Source: an uncultured Pelagibacteraceae bacterium
Lineage (GTDB): Bacteria; Pseudomonadota; Alphaproteobacteria; Pelagibacterales; Pelagibacteraceae
NCBI GenBank assembly: GCA_902569615.1
Contig: CACFUX010000010.1
Location: 1 to 41,648 of the forward strand
Length of the DNA: 41,648 bases
Reading direction: 5' to 3'
The translations under genes were made by a program, and so were the position numbers. Of the stretch, positions 15,990-23,225 are shown piece after piece (the stretch's first letter is position 1; every line of letters begins with the position of its first letter). The notes under the pieces are model-generated. The model was given only the letters and a program-made list of their open reading frames with translations. It ran no database searches and had not been told where the DNA came from.

Positions 15990-17486
15990 ATGAAATTATT
16001 TTTTATACTTGGAAATCAACTTTTTCCATTAAAAAACTTGGACCGCTTCAAAATGGACCACTTGATGTTTATGGCAGAAGATTATGAGCTTTGCACATAT
16101 GAAAAACACCATAAATTAAAGATTTTATTGTTTTTATCGTCAATGAGGTCTTATGCAGAAAATTTAAGGAAAAATAAATTTAAGGTTGAGTATTCCAAGG
16201 TTGACTCAGCTGAATTTAAAAAAAAATATATAGATAAGTTAAAAAAAATTTTAAGTTCTAAAAATATTACTGAAGTGACTAGTTTTGAGATTGAAGACAA
16301 ATTTTTTGAAAAAAAAATAAGCAATTTTTTTAGAAAATCAAAAATAAAATGGAATATCATAAAATCACCTATGTTTTTGAATTCAAGGAATGACTTTAAA
16401 AATTATATTTCAAAAGTAAAAAAACCATTTATGGCAACTTTTTATAAAGAAGTAAGGAAAAAATCTGGAATTCTAATAGGTTCAGATGGTAATCCTAATG
16501 GAGGTAAATGGAGTTTTGATGACGAAAACAGGAATAAACTGCCAAAAAATATTTCAATTCCCAAGCAACCAAAAATTAAAGAAACTAATCACACAAAAAA
16601 TTTAAAACCAATTATTGAAAAATTATTTAAGAATCATCCTGGTAATACAAAAAATTTTTGGTTTGCCACAGAATATGATGATGTTGTCAAATTATTGGAT
16701 TTTTTTATAAAGGAAAAATCAAATTTATTTGGAGATTATGAGGACGCTGTAGATCAAAATAATAATATTTTATTCCACAGCGCGTTAAGTCCTTATATAA
16801 ATTTAGGTTTAATAACTCCAGATTATGTAATTCAAAAGATTTTAAATTTTCATAAAAAAAATAAAATAAGACTTAATTCACTAGAAGGTTATATTCGACA
16901 GATAATTGGATGGAGAGAATTTATGAGAGGAATTTATCAAGAGTATTCGAAAGAAATGGAAACTCGAAACTTTTTTAATCAAAATCGAAGCATGAATAAA
17001 TCCTGGTATGAGGGAACTACCGGTTTACCTCCTCTTGATTATGCAATTAATAATGCTACAAAAAATGGATGGTCTCATCATATTGAGAGATTAATGATTT
17101 TATCGAATATTATGAATCTCTGCGAGATCAAACCAAAAATAGTTTATAAATGGTTTATGGAGATGTTTGTAGACTCTTCTGATTGGGTAATGGTTCCTAA
17201 TGTATATGGAATGGGTTTGTTTAGCGACGGTGGAATATTTGCTACTAAACCTTATATTTGTGGATCAAGTTATTTTATGAAAATGATGGATTTTAAAAAA
17301 GGAGATTGGTGTAATACAATGGATGGTTTGTATTGGAGATTTATTAATAGAAATAGAAAATTTTTTTTAAAAAATCCTAGACTTTCAATGATGGTAAGAA
17401 TTTTTGATAAAATGAAAATAGATAGAAAAAAATTAATTCTTTCTGAAGCAGAAAAATTTATAAAGAAAAATACTTATGGGAATTAA
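15990..17486 (+). CDS. FeS-BCP-type photolyase/cryptochrome (PhrB/CryB-like) with altered cluster cysteines
   Basis: A 498-residue protein of the deoxyribodipyrimidine photolyase-related (PhrB/CryB) family. An N-terminal alpha/beta domain starts LFFILGNQLFP, and the catalytic half has the family marks LFHSALSPYINLG, YIRQIIGWREFMRG, TGLPPLD, WSHHIERLM and NVYGMGLFSDGG. Known members bind FAD, a lumazine and a [4Fe-4S] cluster held by four cysteines and repair (6-4) photoproducts. Here C378 (NLCEIKP) and C441 remain, but the usual DYCKGC pair reads DFKKGD (434-439), and the linking loop is shortened. The cluster is therefore probably absent or changed. The gene overlaps the DCC gene by 11 bases. 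Confidence 0.88.
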   Translation: MKLFFILGNQLFPLKNLDRFKMDHLMFMAEDYELCTYEKHHKLKILLFLSSMRSYAENLRKNKFKVEYSKVDSAEFKKKYIDKLKKILSSKNITEVTSFEIEDKFFEKKISNFFRKSKIKWNIIKSPMFLNSRNDFKNYISKVKKPFMATFYKEVRKKSGILIGSDGNPNGGKWSFDDENRNKLPKNISIPKQPKIKETNHTKNLKPIIEKLFKNHPGNTKNFWFATEYDDVVKLLDFFIKEKSNLFGDYEDAVDQNNNILFHSALSPYINLGLITPDYVIQKILNFHKKNKIRLNSLEGYIRQIIGWREFMRGIYQEYSKEMETRNFFNQNRSMNKSWYEGTTGLPPLDYAINNATKNGWSHHIERLMILSNIMNLCEIKPKIVYKWFMEMFVDSSDWVMVPNVYGMGLFSDGGIFATKPYICGSSYFMKMMDFKKGDWCNTMDGLYWRFINRNRKFFLKNPRLSMMVRIFDKMKIDRKKLILSEAEKFIKKNTYGN

Positions 17487-17826
17487 AGTTTTTTTTAATA
17501 ATTCGTGTAATATTTGTAGGTTTGAAATAAATCATTATAAAAAAGTTTCAGACAGCAGTCTGGAATGGATTGACATTACAAATAATGAGGAAGCTTTAAA
17601 AATAACATCAAAATCTCAAAAAGAATTATTAAGACGTCTTCATGTAATTGATGACGGCAAAGTGATTGGTGGTGCAAAAGCTTTTTTAATTATTTGGTCT
17701 AAAATACCAAAATATAGAATTTTGTATAAAATTTTTTCAATAAAACCTTTTTTTGTAATATTTGATTATATTTATGAAATAGTTGCCTTTTTTTTATTTT
17801 TAAAAAATAAAAATCAACTTAAATGA
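17476..17826 (+). CDS. DCC/DUF393 thiol-disulfide oxidoreductase-like protein
   Basis: A 116-residue protein with the DCC-family opening: hydrophobic strand IKVFFNN then C12-N-I-C15 (NNSCNICRFEI), the position of the redox CxxC in DUF393 (consensus DGxCxxC). The segment DGKVIGGAKAFLIIW and hydrophobic C-terminus are also usual for the family. DCC proteins often accompany photolyases and light-induced genes, as here. It starts 11 bases before the photolyase stop and its own TGA overlaps the ATG of the DUF2256 gene, so all three are translationally coupled. Partner and substrate are unknown. Confidence 0.8.
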   Translation: MGIKVFFNNSCNICRFEINHYKKVSDSSLEWIDITNNEEALKITSKSQKELLRRLHVIDDGKVIGGAKAFLIIWSKIPKYRILYKIFSIKPFFVIFDYIYEIVAFFLFLKNKNQLK

Positions 17827-17948
17827 AAAAGCAAAATCTTCCTTCCAAAATTTGTCCAATTTGTAAAAGATCTTTTTTGTGGAGAAAAAAATGGAAACTT
17901 AATTGGGCCAATGTAAAATATTGCTCTAAAAAATGTGCCTCTAAATAA
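17823..17948 (+). CDS. DUF2256-type zinc-ribbon mini-protein
   Basis: A 41-residue ORF begins at an ATG overlapping the DCC stop (ATGA). It opens KKQNLPSKICPICKRSF, continues with WRKKWKLNW, and ends with KYCSKKCASK. Two CxxC/CxxxC pairs (C11, C14, C34, C38) form a likely zinc site. The LPSKICPxCxRxFxWRKKW pattern matches DUF2256, a family found next to photolyase/cryptochrome genes in many bacteria. Its end overlaps the convergent cryptochrome-like gene by 8 bases. Short length makes it easy to miss. Confidence 0.85.
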   Translation: MKKQNLPSKICPICKRSFLWRKKWKLNWANVKYCSKKCASK

Positions 17949-19086
17949 AATCCTGTATTATTTTAGGAATACAGTTTTTAAAATTAAAAAAACCTTTGTT
18001 ACAATACTGCCAAGAAAACTGGTCAATTTTTCTATATAAGTACTCAAAATTTTTAATTCCAATCGAATTCAAGTAGCTTAAATTTTCTCCTACATTTGGG
18101 TATATACAATAAAAATTTTCATCAATATTTTTTATTTGATCTATATCTAAAATTTCACAATCAATCTTATTTTTTCTTAAACTTTGTATTTGATCATGCT
18201 GTAAATTATTTTTAAAATTAATAACTTTTTCACTCAGTTGTATTTCTCTATTTTTATTATTATTTGATATTAAATATATTTTTTTAAAAGTTTGATTTCT
18301 AAAGTCGGAACTTTCAAATGATAAACTATTTTCAAATAATAATAAAATTTTTTCATCTTTTATCTGATTATTTTGTAAACCTATTTTTTTAATTTCATAG
18401 CTTCTTTCATCTATTATTGGCAAAGCACTCTCTATTAATTTTATATTTTGAAATCTGTTATCTGTAAATTTTTTTATGTTCCATTCACTTGCTAAATATT
18501 GTTTACCTTTAGTTTGAATTCCAGCTACCCATCTCCAGCCCAATGTATTAGAAGCAGCATCTCCGTCGTACAGATATTTCATAAAAAACTCTGCACCAAG
18601 TTGCCAGGGTAGACCAAGGGTAAATATCCAAATACTTGCAAACCACATTCTTGTATGATTATGAAGATAGTTATAGCTTTTAAGCTCATTTACCCAATAA
18701 TTAAAACATTCTACATTTGTCTTTCCCTCTAGAGCATTTAAATAGTTTTTGTTATCCTTAAAATCATTTTTTATCTTTTTTAAATCATTTATAAAATCTG
18801 AATAAACTTTTGGTCTTAACTCTAACCAACCCTTCCAATAAATTCTCCAAAGGACCTCTTGAATAAATTTTTCATTTTTTATAAATGAATATTTTTTTAA
18901 ACATGCATCGATAACCTCTTGTTCATTTATTACGCCATGAGTAATGTAAGGAGATAGACAGGAAATATTTGATCTTTTTTCTGGGCCATAATCAAAATTC
19001 CTAGACTTAGAATAATTTAACAATCCATTTTCAATAAATATAGATAATTTTTCAATGGCAGCTGCCCTTGATGGTTCAAAAGTCAT
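17941..19086 (-). CDS. Short photolyase/cryptochrome-like protein: FAD domain without N-terminal antenna domain
   Basis: A 381-residue protein whose residues 1-~205 match the FAD-binding half of DASH/CPD photolyases: RSNISCLSPYITHGVIN (38-54), EVLWRIYWKGW (77-87), NHTRMWFASIW (143-153) and DGDAASNTLGWRWVAG (174-189). The usual ~130-residue N-terminal alpha/beta antenna domain is missing; the ATG is directly before the FAD domain. Instead a ~140-residue C-terminal region (about 245-381) has an alternating strand/helix pattern starting KILLLFENSLSF, resembling a photolyase alpha/beta domain moved to the C-terminus. It probably binds FAD and repairs DNA or senses light. It is convergent with the photolyase operon and close to a small membrane-protein gene. 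Confidence 0.82.
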   Translation of the reverse strand: MTFEPSRAAAIEKLSIFIENGLLNYSKSRNFDYGPEKRSNISCLSPYITHGVINEQEVIDACLKKYSFIKNEKFIQEVLWRIYWKGWLELRPKVYSDFINDLKKIKNDFKDNKNYLNALEGKTNVECFNYWVNELKSYNYLHNHTRMWFASIWIFTLGLPWQLGAEFFMKYLYDGDAASNTLGWRWVAGIQTKGKQYLASEWNIKKFTDNRFQNIKLIESALPIIDERSYEIKKIGLQNNQIKDEKILLLFENSLSFESSDFRNQTFKKIYLISNNNKNREIQLSEKVINFKNNLQHDQIQSLRKNKIDCEILDIDQIKNIDENFYCIYPNVGENLSYLNSIGIKNFEYLYRKIDQFSWQYCNKGFFNFKNCIPKIIQDFI

Positions 19087-19092
19087 TTTAAA

Positions 19093-19341
19093 TTAGTTTG
19101 TGTTTTTTCTTGGATCTTTAATGCTTTTTAATTTTTGAATAAAACCTGACAATTTTGCACTTATATAAATAATATATATAAATGTTAGTCCTAAAGCCAT
19201 AGAAGACAAAAATACGAATAGTGCACTTAAAAATTTTTCAGTAAACCAGTTTTCTACTTCAGAATTAGATAGATATAATAAATTCCAGAAAATAATAAAT
19301 ACTATTTCATAAGTGATAATTATTTTATATACGATATTCAT
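19093..19341 (-). CDS. Small two-helix membrane protein of unknown function
   Basis: An 82-residue ORF 6 bases upstream of the cryptochrome-like gene on the same strand. It has two predicted helices (about 6-24 and 38-62), an acidic loop between them (NSEVENWFTEKF), and a basic tail (KLKSIKDPRKNTN). I do not recognise the family. Close spacing suggests co-transcription with the photolyase-like gene. No Shine-Dalgarno stands out. Confidence 0.6.
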   Translation of the reverse strand: MNIVYKIIITYEIVFIIFWNLLYLSNSEVENWFTEKFLSALFVFLSSMALGLTFIYIIYISAKLSGFIQKLKSIKDPRKNTN

Positions 19342-19424
19342 AATTGGTTTTAATTTTTGTTTTCGACAGTTACTTAATATGATTTAAAAAATTTTTTACA
19401 AGTTGCTACTTATTAGTGAGACAA

Positions 19425-19763
19425 TTAAGCACTCATTTTTCCTAATAAATTTACAATTATGACACCAGCAACAATTAAACCTATTCCTAAAATTGTATAA
19501 AAATCAGGCATTTGATTAAATTTATACACACCCACTATTGTAGTTGCGATAATGCATAATCCTGCAAAAGAAGCATAAGTAACACCAACTGGGATAGTTT
19601 TCATAACAAGTGAAAGTGCAAACATACATCCCACAATAGTTAAAGCAGTTAAAATACTAGGTATCAAAATGGTGAAGCCCTGAGAATTATTCGCAAAGCC
19701 ATTAGATGCAGTTCCAAGAATCACTGCAATTATTAAAATTATATAAGCTGTTAAACTACTCAC
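19425..19763 (-). CDS. Small multidrug resistance (SMR)-family membrane protein lacking the essential glutamate
   Basis: A 112-residue four-helix protein starting at GTG (19761-19763). Alignment by eye with EmrE/SugE is good: IIAVILGTASNGFANNSQGFT against the EmrE ILAEVIGT region, then TIPVGVTYASFAGL and GIGLIVAGVIIVNLLGK. However, the conserved membrane-embedded Glu (E14 in EmrE) is Val (codon GTG), and the YAxWxG Trp is Phe. Classic proton-coupled drug or guanidinium export is therefore unlikely, and it may act as a lipid-like carrier or as one half of a heterodimer. It lies 15 bases downstream of the DUF2798 gene and probably ends the small-protein operon. Confidence 0.82.
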   Translation of the reverse strand: MSSLTAYIILIIAVILGTASNGFANNSQGFTILIPSILTALTIVGCMFALSLVMKTIPVGVTYASFAGLCIIATTIVGVYKFNQMPDFYTILGIGLIVAGVIIVNLLGKMSA

Positions 19764-19778
19764 AACTTAAGAATATTA

Positions 19779-20000
19779 TTATTTAGTAATTTTATCTACA
19801 AATTTTTTTGTAGGTGGTCCAACAAATAAAGAAGTTATTATTGCGATTGGTAAACTTACTGACCATGCTTTTAGAAATCTTTTAGTATATTCGCTATCCA
19901 TTCCAGTATTAATATAAGTAATAATTAATGTCATAAACAAACTCATTCCAAAACCCATTATTAAAATAAATATTAAATTTGAATATTTTTTTTTAAGCAT
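19779..20000 (-). CDS. DUF2798-like small membrane protein
   Basis: A 73-residue protein with two membrane helices (about 8-30 and 45-62). The pattern NTGMDSEYTKRFLKAWSVSLPIA followed by GPPTKKFVDK resembles DUF2798, a family of unknown function. Its ATG overlaps the stop of the isomerase-like gene (TAATG), so translation is coupled. The tail is positively charged and presumably cytoplasmic. Assignment is by recalled family pattern. Confidence 0.65.
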   Translation of the reverse strand: MLKKKYSNLIFILIMGFGMSLFMTLIITYINTGMDSEYTKRFLKAWSVSLPIAIITSLFVGPPTKKFVDKITK

Positions 20001-20590
20001 TATTTTTTTGACCAGCTTATAGCATCTTCCATTCTGTCATCGCCCCAAAATATTTCATTATTTACAACAAATGATGGGCTTCCAAAAATTTTATTCTTAC
20101 GAGCGTTTTCTGTATTGGATAAGTATTCTTTTTCAATTTCATCAGATTTTGCATTTGTAATAACTTTATCTTTATCTATTTTAAGCTCTGAGCAAATTTC
20201 AGAAATGTTGGGCTCTGTCGCTGGTTCTTTTCCATCTTGAAACCATCTTTTATAAGTAGTTCTTACGTAATCAACACCCCATCCTTCCTTTAACCCAAGT
20301 ATTGCTAATTTATTAGCAAGATCAAATTCACTTAGCGGGTAGGGAACTGGAGTTTTAGCAAAAAAACCATAACCTTCAGCACGTCTCTCAATATCTCTCC
20401 ACATGTAATCTACTTTATTTTTTTTATCTTTTGGAAAAGGAATATTGTTCATTTCTTTCATAATTGCTCTTACACTAAATGGCTTCCAATTAAATTTAAC
20501 ACCATGTTTTTTTTCAACATCTAAAATCCTAGTAACACTCAAATATGTATAAGTACTTCCAATTGAAAAATAAAAATCTATATTATTCAT
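20000..20590 (-). CDS. DsbA-like/2-hydroxychromene-2-carboxylate isomerase family protein
   Basis: A 196-residue cytoplasmic thioredoxin-fold protein of the kappa-GST/HCCA isomerase type. DFYFSIGSTYTYL (5-17) places S12 where the catalytic Ser of HCCA isomerase sits, instead of a CxxC. The C-terminal GSPSFVVNNEIFWGDDRMEDA is the family hallmark. HCCA isomerases use glutathione to isomerise a chromene in naphthalene breakdown; most homologues act on unknown compounds. It sits in an overlapping chain between a TPR protein (4-base overlap) and DUF2798 (1-base overlap). A glutathione-dependent isomerase role is possible but unproven. Confidence 0.85.
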   Translation of the reverse strand: MNNIDFYFSIGSTYTYLSVTRILDVEKKHGVKFNWKPFSVRAIMKEMNNIPFPKDKKNKVDYMWRDIERRAEGYGFFAKTPVPYPLSEFDLANKLAILGLKEGWGVDYVRTTYKRWFQDGKEPATEPNISEICSELKIDKDKVITNAKSDEIEKEYLSNTENARKNKIFGSPSFVVNNEIFWGDDRMEDAISWSKK

Positions 20591-21138
20591 ATGCTCTGTT
20601 TTTTTATAAGCTCCTTAAGTTTTGGTATCATCAGTTTAGGTGATTGCATAGAAGGATAAATTTTTTCAACTTCTTGATAACTATTAATTGCACTTTGATA
20701 ATTATTCAAAGCTGTTTGTACGAGCCCTTGTCCTGCTAATGCTCCAAAATGTCTTTTTTCTAAACTTAACACCATATCAATATCATTTTGTGATAAATCA
20801 TAATTTCCCATTAAATATAATACAGTTGCTCTTTTATTCCAAGCTTCAGCCCAGTTAGGATCTAATTCAATTGCTTTTGAAAATACATTGTGAGCGCTAG
20901 TTAATTGATTTTGAGACATGTAATAAGAACCTTTTTCTAACAGATCTGTTAATGTTTGTTCTGATGGGTGAGTAGTCCAAAGTTTCCAAATTTTACTTTC
21001 AATTTCTTTTGCGGATAAATTGTTGTATGTATTTTTTAGTTGATTAAAAAGTTTATTTAACTCTTCTTCTCTATCTTGAGCTGCATAAATATTATTTGAA
21101 AATAATAAAAATATAAAAATATAAAATATTTTTTTCAT
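20587..21138 (-). CDS. Secreted tetratricopeptide-repeat protein
   Basis: A 183-residue protein with a signal peptide (MKKIFYIFIFLLFSNNIYA, cleavage before AQD) and about three TPR units between 65 and 165, including GSYYMSQNQLTSAHNVFSKA and LDPNWAEAWNKRATVLYLMG. It is probably periplasmic and scaffolds protein contacts. Both ends overlap neighbours by ATGA, so it is part of the small-protein operon. No catalytic motif is visible. Confidence 0.82.
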   Translation of the reverse strand: MKKIFYIFIFLLFSNNIYAAQDREEELNKLFNQLKNTYNNLSAKEIESKIWKLWTTHPSEQTLTDLLEKGSYYMSQNQLTSAHNVFSKAIELDPNWAEAWNKRATVLYLMGNYDLSQNDIDMVLSLEKRHFGALAGQGLVQTALNNYQSAINSYQEVEKIYPSMQSPKLMIPKLKELIKKQSI

Positions 21139-21521
21139 TTACTTAGAACACATCTGGCAGCTATTTTATTGCCATCAGGATCACGGACGTAAGCATAATA
21201 GTTTCCGTCCGATCTTTCTCCTGGCGCTCCTTCGTCAATAGCTCCAATTTCTAGGGCTGTTTTATGAAATTTATTTACAGCTTCTTTTGATTCAGCTGAT
21301 AATGCAATCATCGTTCCATTGCCAACTGAGGCATTTTTTTTATCATGAGGTTTAGTAATATAAAATTTAACCGCAAGATCACCATCTGATTGGCCGTACC
21401 CAATATATCTTTCAGTAATGGTTACTTTTTTTAATCCAAGATGAACCAAAATAGCATCATAAAACTTTTTTGATTTCTCAAGATCATTTGTGCCAACCAT
21501 TACAAAACCAACTATGTTCAT
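21135..21521 (-). CDS. VOC/glyoxalase-family protein
   Basis: A 128-residue single-domain vicinal-oxygen-chelate fold protein. It opens GFVMVGTNDLEKSKKFYDAIL and ends YAYVRDPDGNKIAARC, the standard pattern of the glyoxalase/bleomycin-resistance superfamily. The second metal-site segment (DPDGNKI) is typical, whereas the first His of glyoxalase I is not obvious. Such proteins often act on glutathione or other conjugates; the substrate is unknown. It is one of several small ligand-binding folds in this operon and overlaps the TPR gene by ATGA. Confidence 0.87.
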   Translation of the reverse strand: MNIVGFVMVGTNDLEKSKKFYDAILVHLGLKKVTITERYIGYGQSDGDLAVKFYITKPHDKKNASVGNGTMIALSAESKEAVNKFHKTALEIGAIDEGAPGERSDGNYYAYVRDPDGNKIAARCVLSK

Positions 21522-21842
21522 TTATTTAGGTATAGGTGTTGCACCAGTTTCTAAACTTGTAATTTTACCATCTTTGTATTTATATACTGCCATAACTGCT
21601 TCGACATTTCCATCATCAAATGTTACGAATGCATGGTGAATACCAACTTCATCGTTTTCATAAACCACTCTTATTTTATCTTGTTTAATATCACCACTCA
21701 TTGCCCACTTGATCACATCAGCTTTGCCTAAAGTATTACCTGATTTATGCATTAAAAATTTAAAATCATCATGCAAAAGTTCATTCATAGCTGCTTCATC
21801 TTTATTTTTCATTGCAGCGCTGTATTTTTCTAATATAGACAT
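21522..21842 (-). CDS. SnoaL/NTF2-like small protein
   Basis: A 106-residue protein with the cone-shaped NTF2-like pattern: long N-terminal helices (SILEKYSAAMKNKDEAAMNELLHDDFKF) then strands with GIHHAFVTFDDGNVEAVMAVYKYKDGKI. Members include ketosteroid isomerase-like enzymes and simple binding proteins. It directly abuts the VOC gene, and an AAAGGAGTATAAAT ribosome site precedes its ATG in the 3' part of the DUF1330 gene. No catalytic residues can be named with confidence. Confidence 0.75.
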   Translation of the reverse strand: MSILEKYSAAMKNKDEAAMNELLHDDFKFLMHKSGNTLGKADVIKWAMSGDIKQDKIRVVYENDEVGIHHAFVTFDDGNVEAVMAVYKYKDGKITSLETGATPIPK

Positions 21843-21844
21843 AT

Positions 21845-22135
21845 TTATACTCCTTTTATTATTATGTTACTTCCTTCGGAATTATCCAAACGAATTTTTT
21901 TAACTGATTTATACTCCTCAGAATTATACCATTCCATTGCTTTTTCATAACTAGGAAATTTTATAATTACTATTCTAGAGAATTTATTCTCACCCTCAAC
22001 ACACTGATTTTCTCCATTTCGAATAATGTATTCTCCACCGAAATTTTGAACAATTGGTGTTACTTTACTAACATATTCTTTATAATTTTCAGGTTTTGTG
22101 ACATTGCACTGTAATATTACATATCCTGAAGCCAT
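21845..22135 (-). CDS. DUF1330-family protein
   Basis: A 96-residue protein with the dimeric alpha+beta barrel pattern of DUF1330: GYVILQCNVTKPENYKEYVSK at the N-terminus, GGEYIIRNGE in the middle, and RIVIIKFPSYEKAMEWYNSEEYK near 53-76. The family often accompanies stress or degradation genes; its biochemical role is not known. Its ATG overlaps the stop of the GYD-like gene (TAATG), and two bases separate it from the SnoaL-like gene. Confidence 0.85.
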   Translation of the reverse strand: MASGYVILQCNVTKPENYKEYVSKVTPIVQNFGGEYIIRNGENQCVEGENKFSRIVIIKFPSYEKAMEWYNSEEYKSVKKIRLDNSEGSNIIIKGV

Positions 22136-22458
22136 TACTTGCCAGGTTTAATAACCGTATTCGCAGCATTGGCAGCATTTTGAAAAGCTTTATTATAATC
22201 AATAACTTCATGTACCATTAAATCATCCATGAGCCCTGAATTTTTAAAGGCGATTTTTAAAGCAAGAGCCTGGTCGTATTCTCCTTCTACGCATGATATT
22301 ACATCAAACCTTCCTCTAACCCACTCGTAACTAATCAGTTTTAATCCTACAGCTTCAGTTACTTTTTTTGTAGAGGCGTATCTATCAGCTGAAGGATCAT
22401 TCTGCATTCTCTTCATTAACTCTTCACTTATTTTACCAATTAGATAAAACTTAGCCAT
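22135..22458 (-). CDS. GYD-domain-like small protein
   Basis: A 107-residue protein starting AKFYLIGKISEE and continuing VTEAVGLKLISYEWVRGRFDVISCVEG, which fits the GYD domain (named for a Gly-Tyr-Asp triplet; here GRFDV). It is another ferredoxin-like alpha/beta barrel, probably dimeric. A clear AAGGAG site lies before the ATG in the 12-base gap from the secreted protein gene upstream. Function unknown; it is co-translated with DUF1330. Confidence 0.68.
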   Translation of the reverse strand: MAKFYLIGKISEELMKRMQNDPSADRYASTKKVTEAVGLKLISYEWVRGRFDVISCVEGEYDQALALKIAFKNSGLMDDLMVHEVIDYNKAFQNAANAANTVIKPGK

Positions 22459-22470
22459 TTATTCTCCTTT

Positions 22471-22848
22471 TTAGTATAAAGTTTGTATTACTTTTTTTAC
22501 TCTTTCCTCACCATCGGGCACAAGTTTATTCAAAAATGCATGACATGACTCTGTCTTTGCTTTATCATACTTAGATCCATAATATTTATCCACCCCTTTG
22601 TTCACTCCATCATCCCACTCTTTTTCTTTAATACCTATTTCTAAAGCATAAGTTTTTAAAACTTTAACCGATGCCATAGATTTTTCTTTCATACTGTATT
22701 CAAATTCTTCTCCACTAGGCAGAAAATAATTTGCCATATAAATACCACTACAGTCATAAGCTTTTTTTTTGTCAGCATCTGACATGCCAGCTAACGCAAT
22801 GTTTGATAAAAATAAACTTGATAAAAGTATAAATAATAATTTTTTCAT
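22471..22848 (-). CDS. Secreted small protein of unknown function
   Basis: A 125-residue protein with a clear signal peptide (MKKLLFILLSSLFLSNIALA before GMSD). The mature part is helical and charged, with only two cysteines (C33 and C102) that could form one disulfide in the periplasm. I do not recognise the family. Its ATG overlaps the stop of the preceding gene (TAATG). Its presence in an operon of cytoplasmic barrel proteins, together with a periplasmic TPR protein, suggests that part of the system acts outside the inner membrane. Confidence 0.7.
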   Translation of the reverse strand: MKKLLFILLSSLFLSNIALAGMSDADKKKAYDCSGIYMANYFLPSGEEFEYSMKEKSMASVKVLKTYALEIGIKEKEWDDGVNKGVDKYYGSKYDKAKTESCHAFLNKLVPDGEERVKKVIQTLY

Positions 22849-23138
22849 TACATATCCATCTTAGTTAATTCCCAAGCGGTCATACTGTTTACACACTCAT
22901 CAAAAATTGGTTTTCCAACTGGATGTGTTCCAGATACCAGCTGTTTCATTGCATCTACATTATGAACATGTACTTTAAACATTATTCCACCTTTATCAGG
23001 TGTTACTGAAGCAATAGTTTTTTCTGGATAAGCTGCTGATTTTCTTACACTCATTCCTTCATCAGATTGCATCCAACCCATGAATTTTTCAAGCTTACCA
23101 TCTTTTAAATCAACATATACTAACATTTCTTTTTCCAT
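22848..23138 (-). CDS. Small alpha/beta-barrel-like protein, first gene of the small-protein operon
   Basis: A 96-residue protein starting MEKEMLVYVDLKDGKLEKF. The frame is open five codons further to a TTG, but AAAGGAAT at the right distance before the ATG at 23138 marks the ATG as the real start. The strand-helix pattern (MLVYVDL, FMGWMQSDEGMSVRKSAAY, GIMFKVHVHNVDAMKQLV) suggests a dimeric ferredoxin-like barrel similar in shape to DUF1330 and GYD proteins. Function unknown. The 87-base region upstream contains the A/T palindrome TTTAATTTAAATTAAA at 23165-23180 and probably the operon promoter. Confidence 0.65.
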   Translation of the reverse strand: MEKEMLVYVDLKDGKLEKFMGWMQSDEGMSVRKSAAYPEKTIASVTPDKGGIMFKVHVHNVDAMKQLVSGTHPVGKPIFDECVNSMTAWELTKMDM

Positions 23139-23225
23139 TTTAATTCCTTTCAAAAGTTAATTTTTTTAATTTAAATTAAAGATTAATGAGTTCTAATGCT
23201 TTTGTTACAAATCAGATATGCGTAA

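Noticed and set aside
23139..23153. TTG start five codons before the small barrel protein
   Set aside because: The codons cover the AAAGGA ribosome site; ATG 23138 is the better start.
23165..23180. 16-base palindrome TTTAATTTAAATTAAA upstream of the small-protein operon
   Set aside because: Only A and T; likely by chance at this base composition, mentioned only as context.
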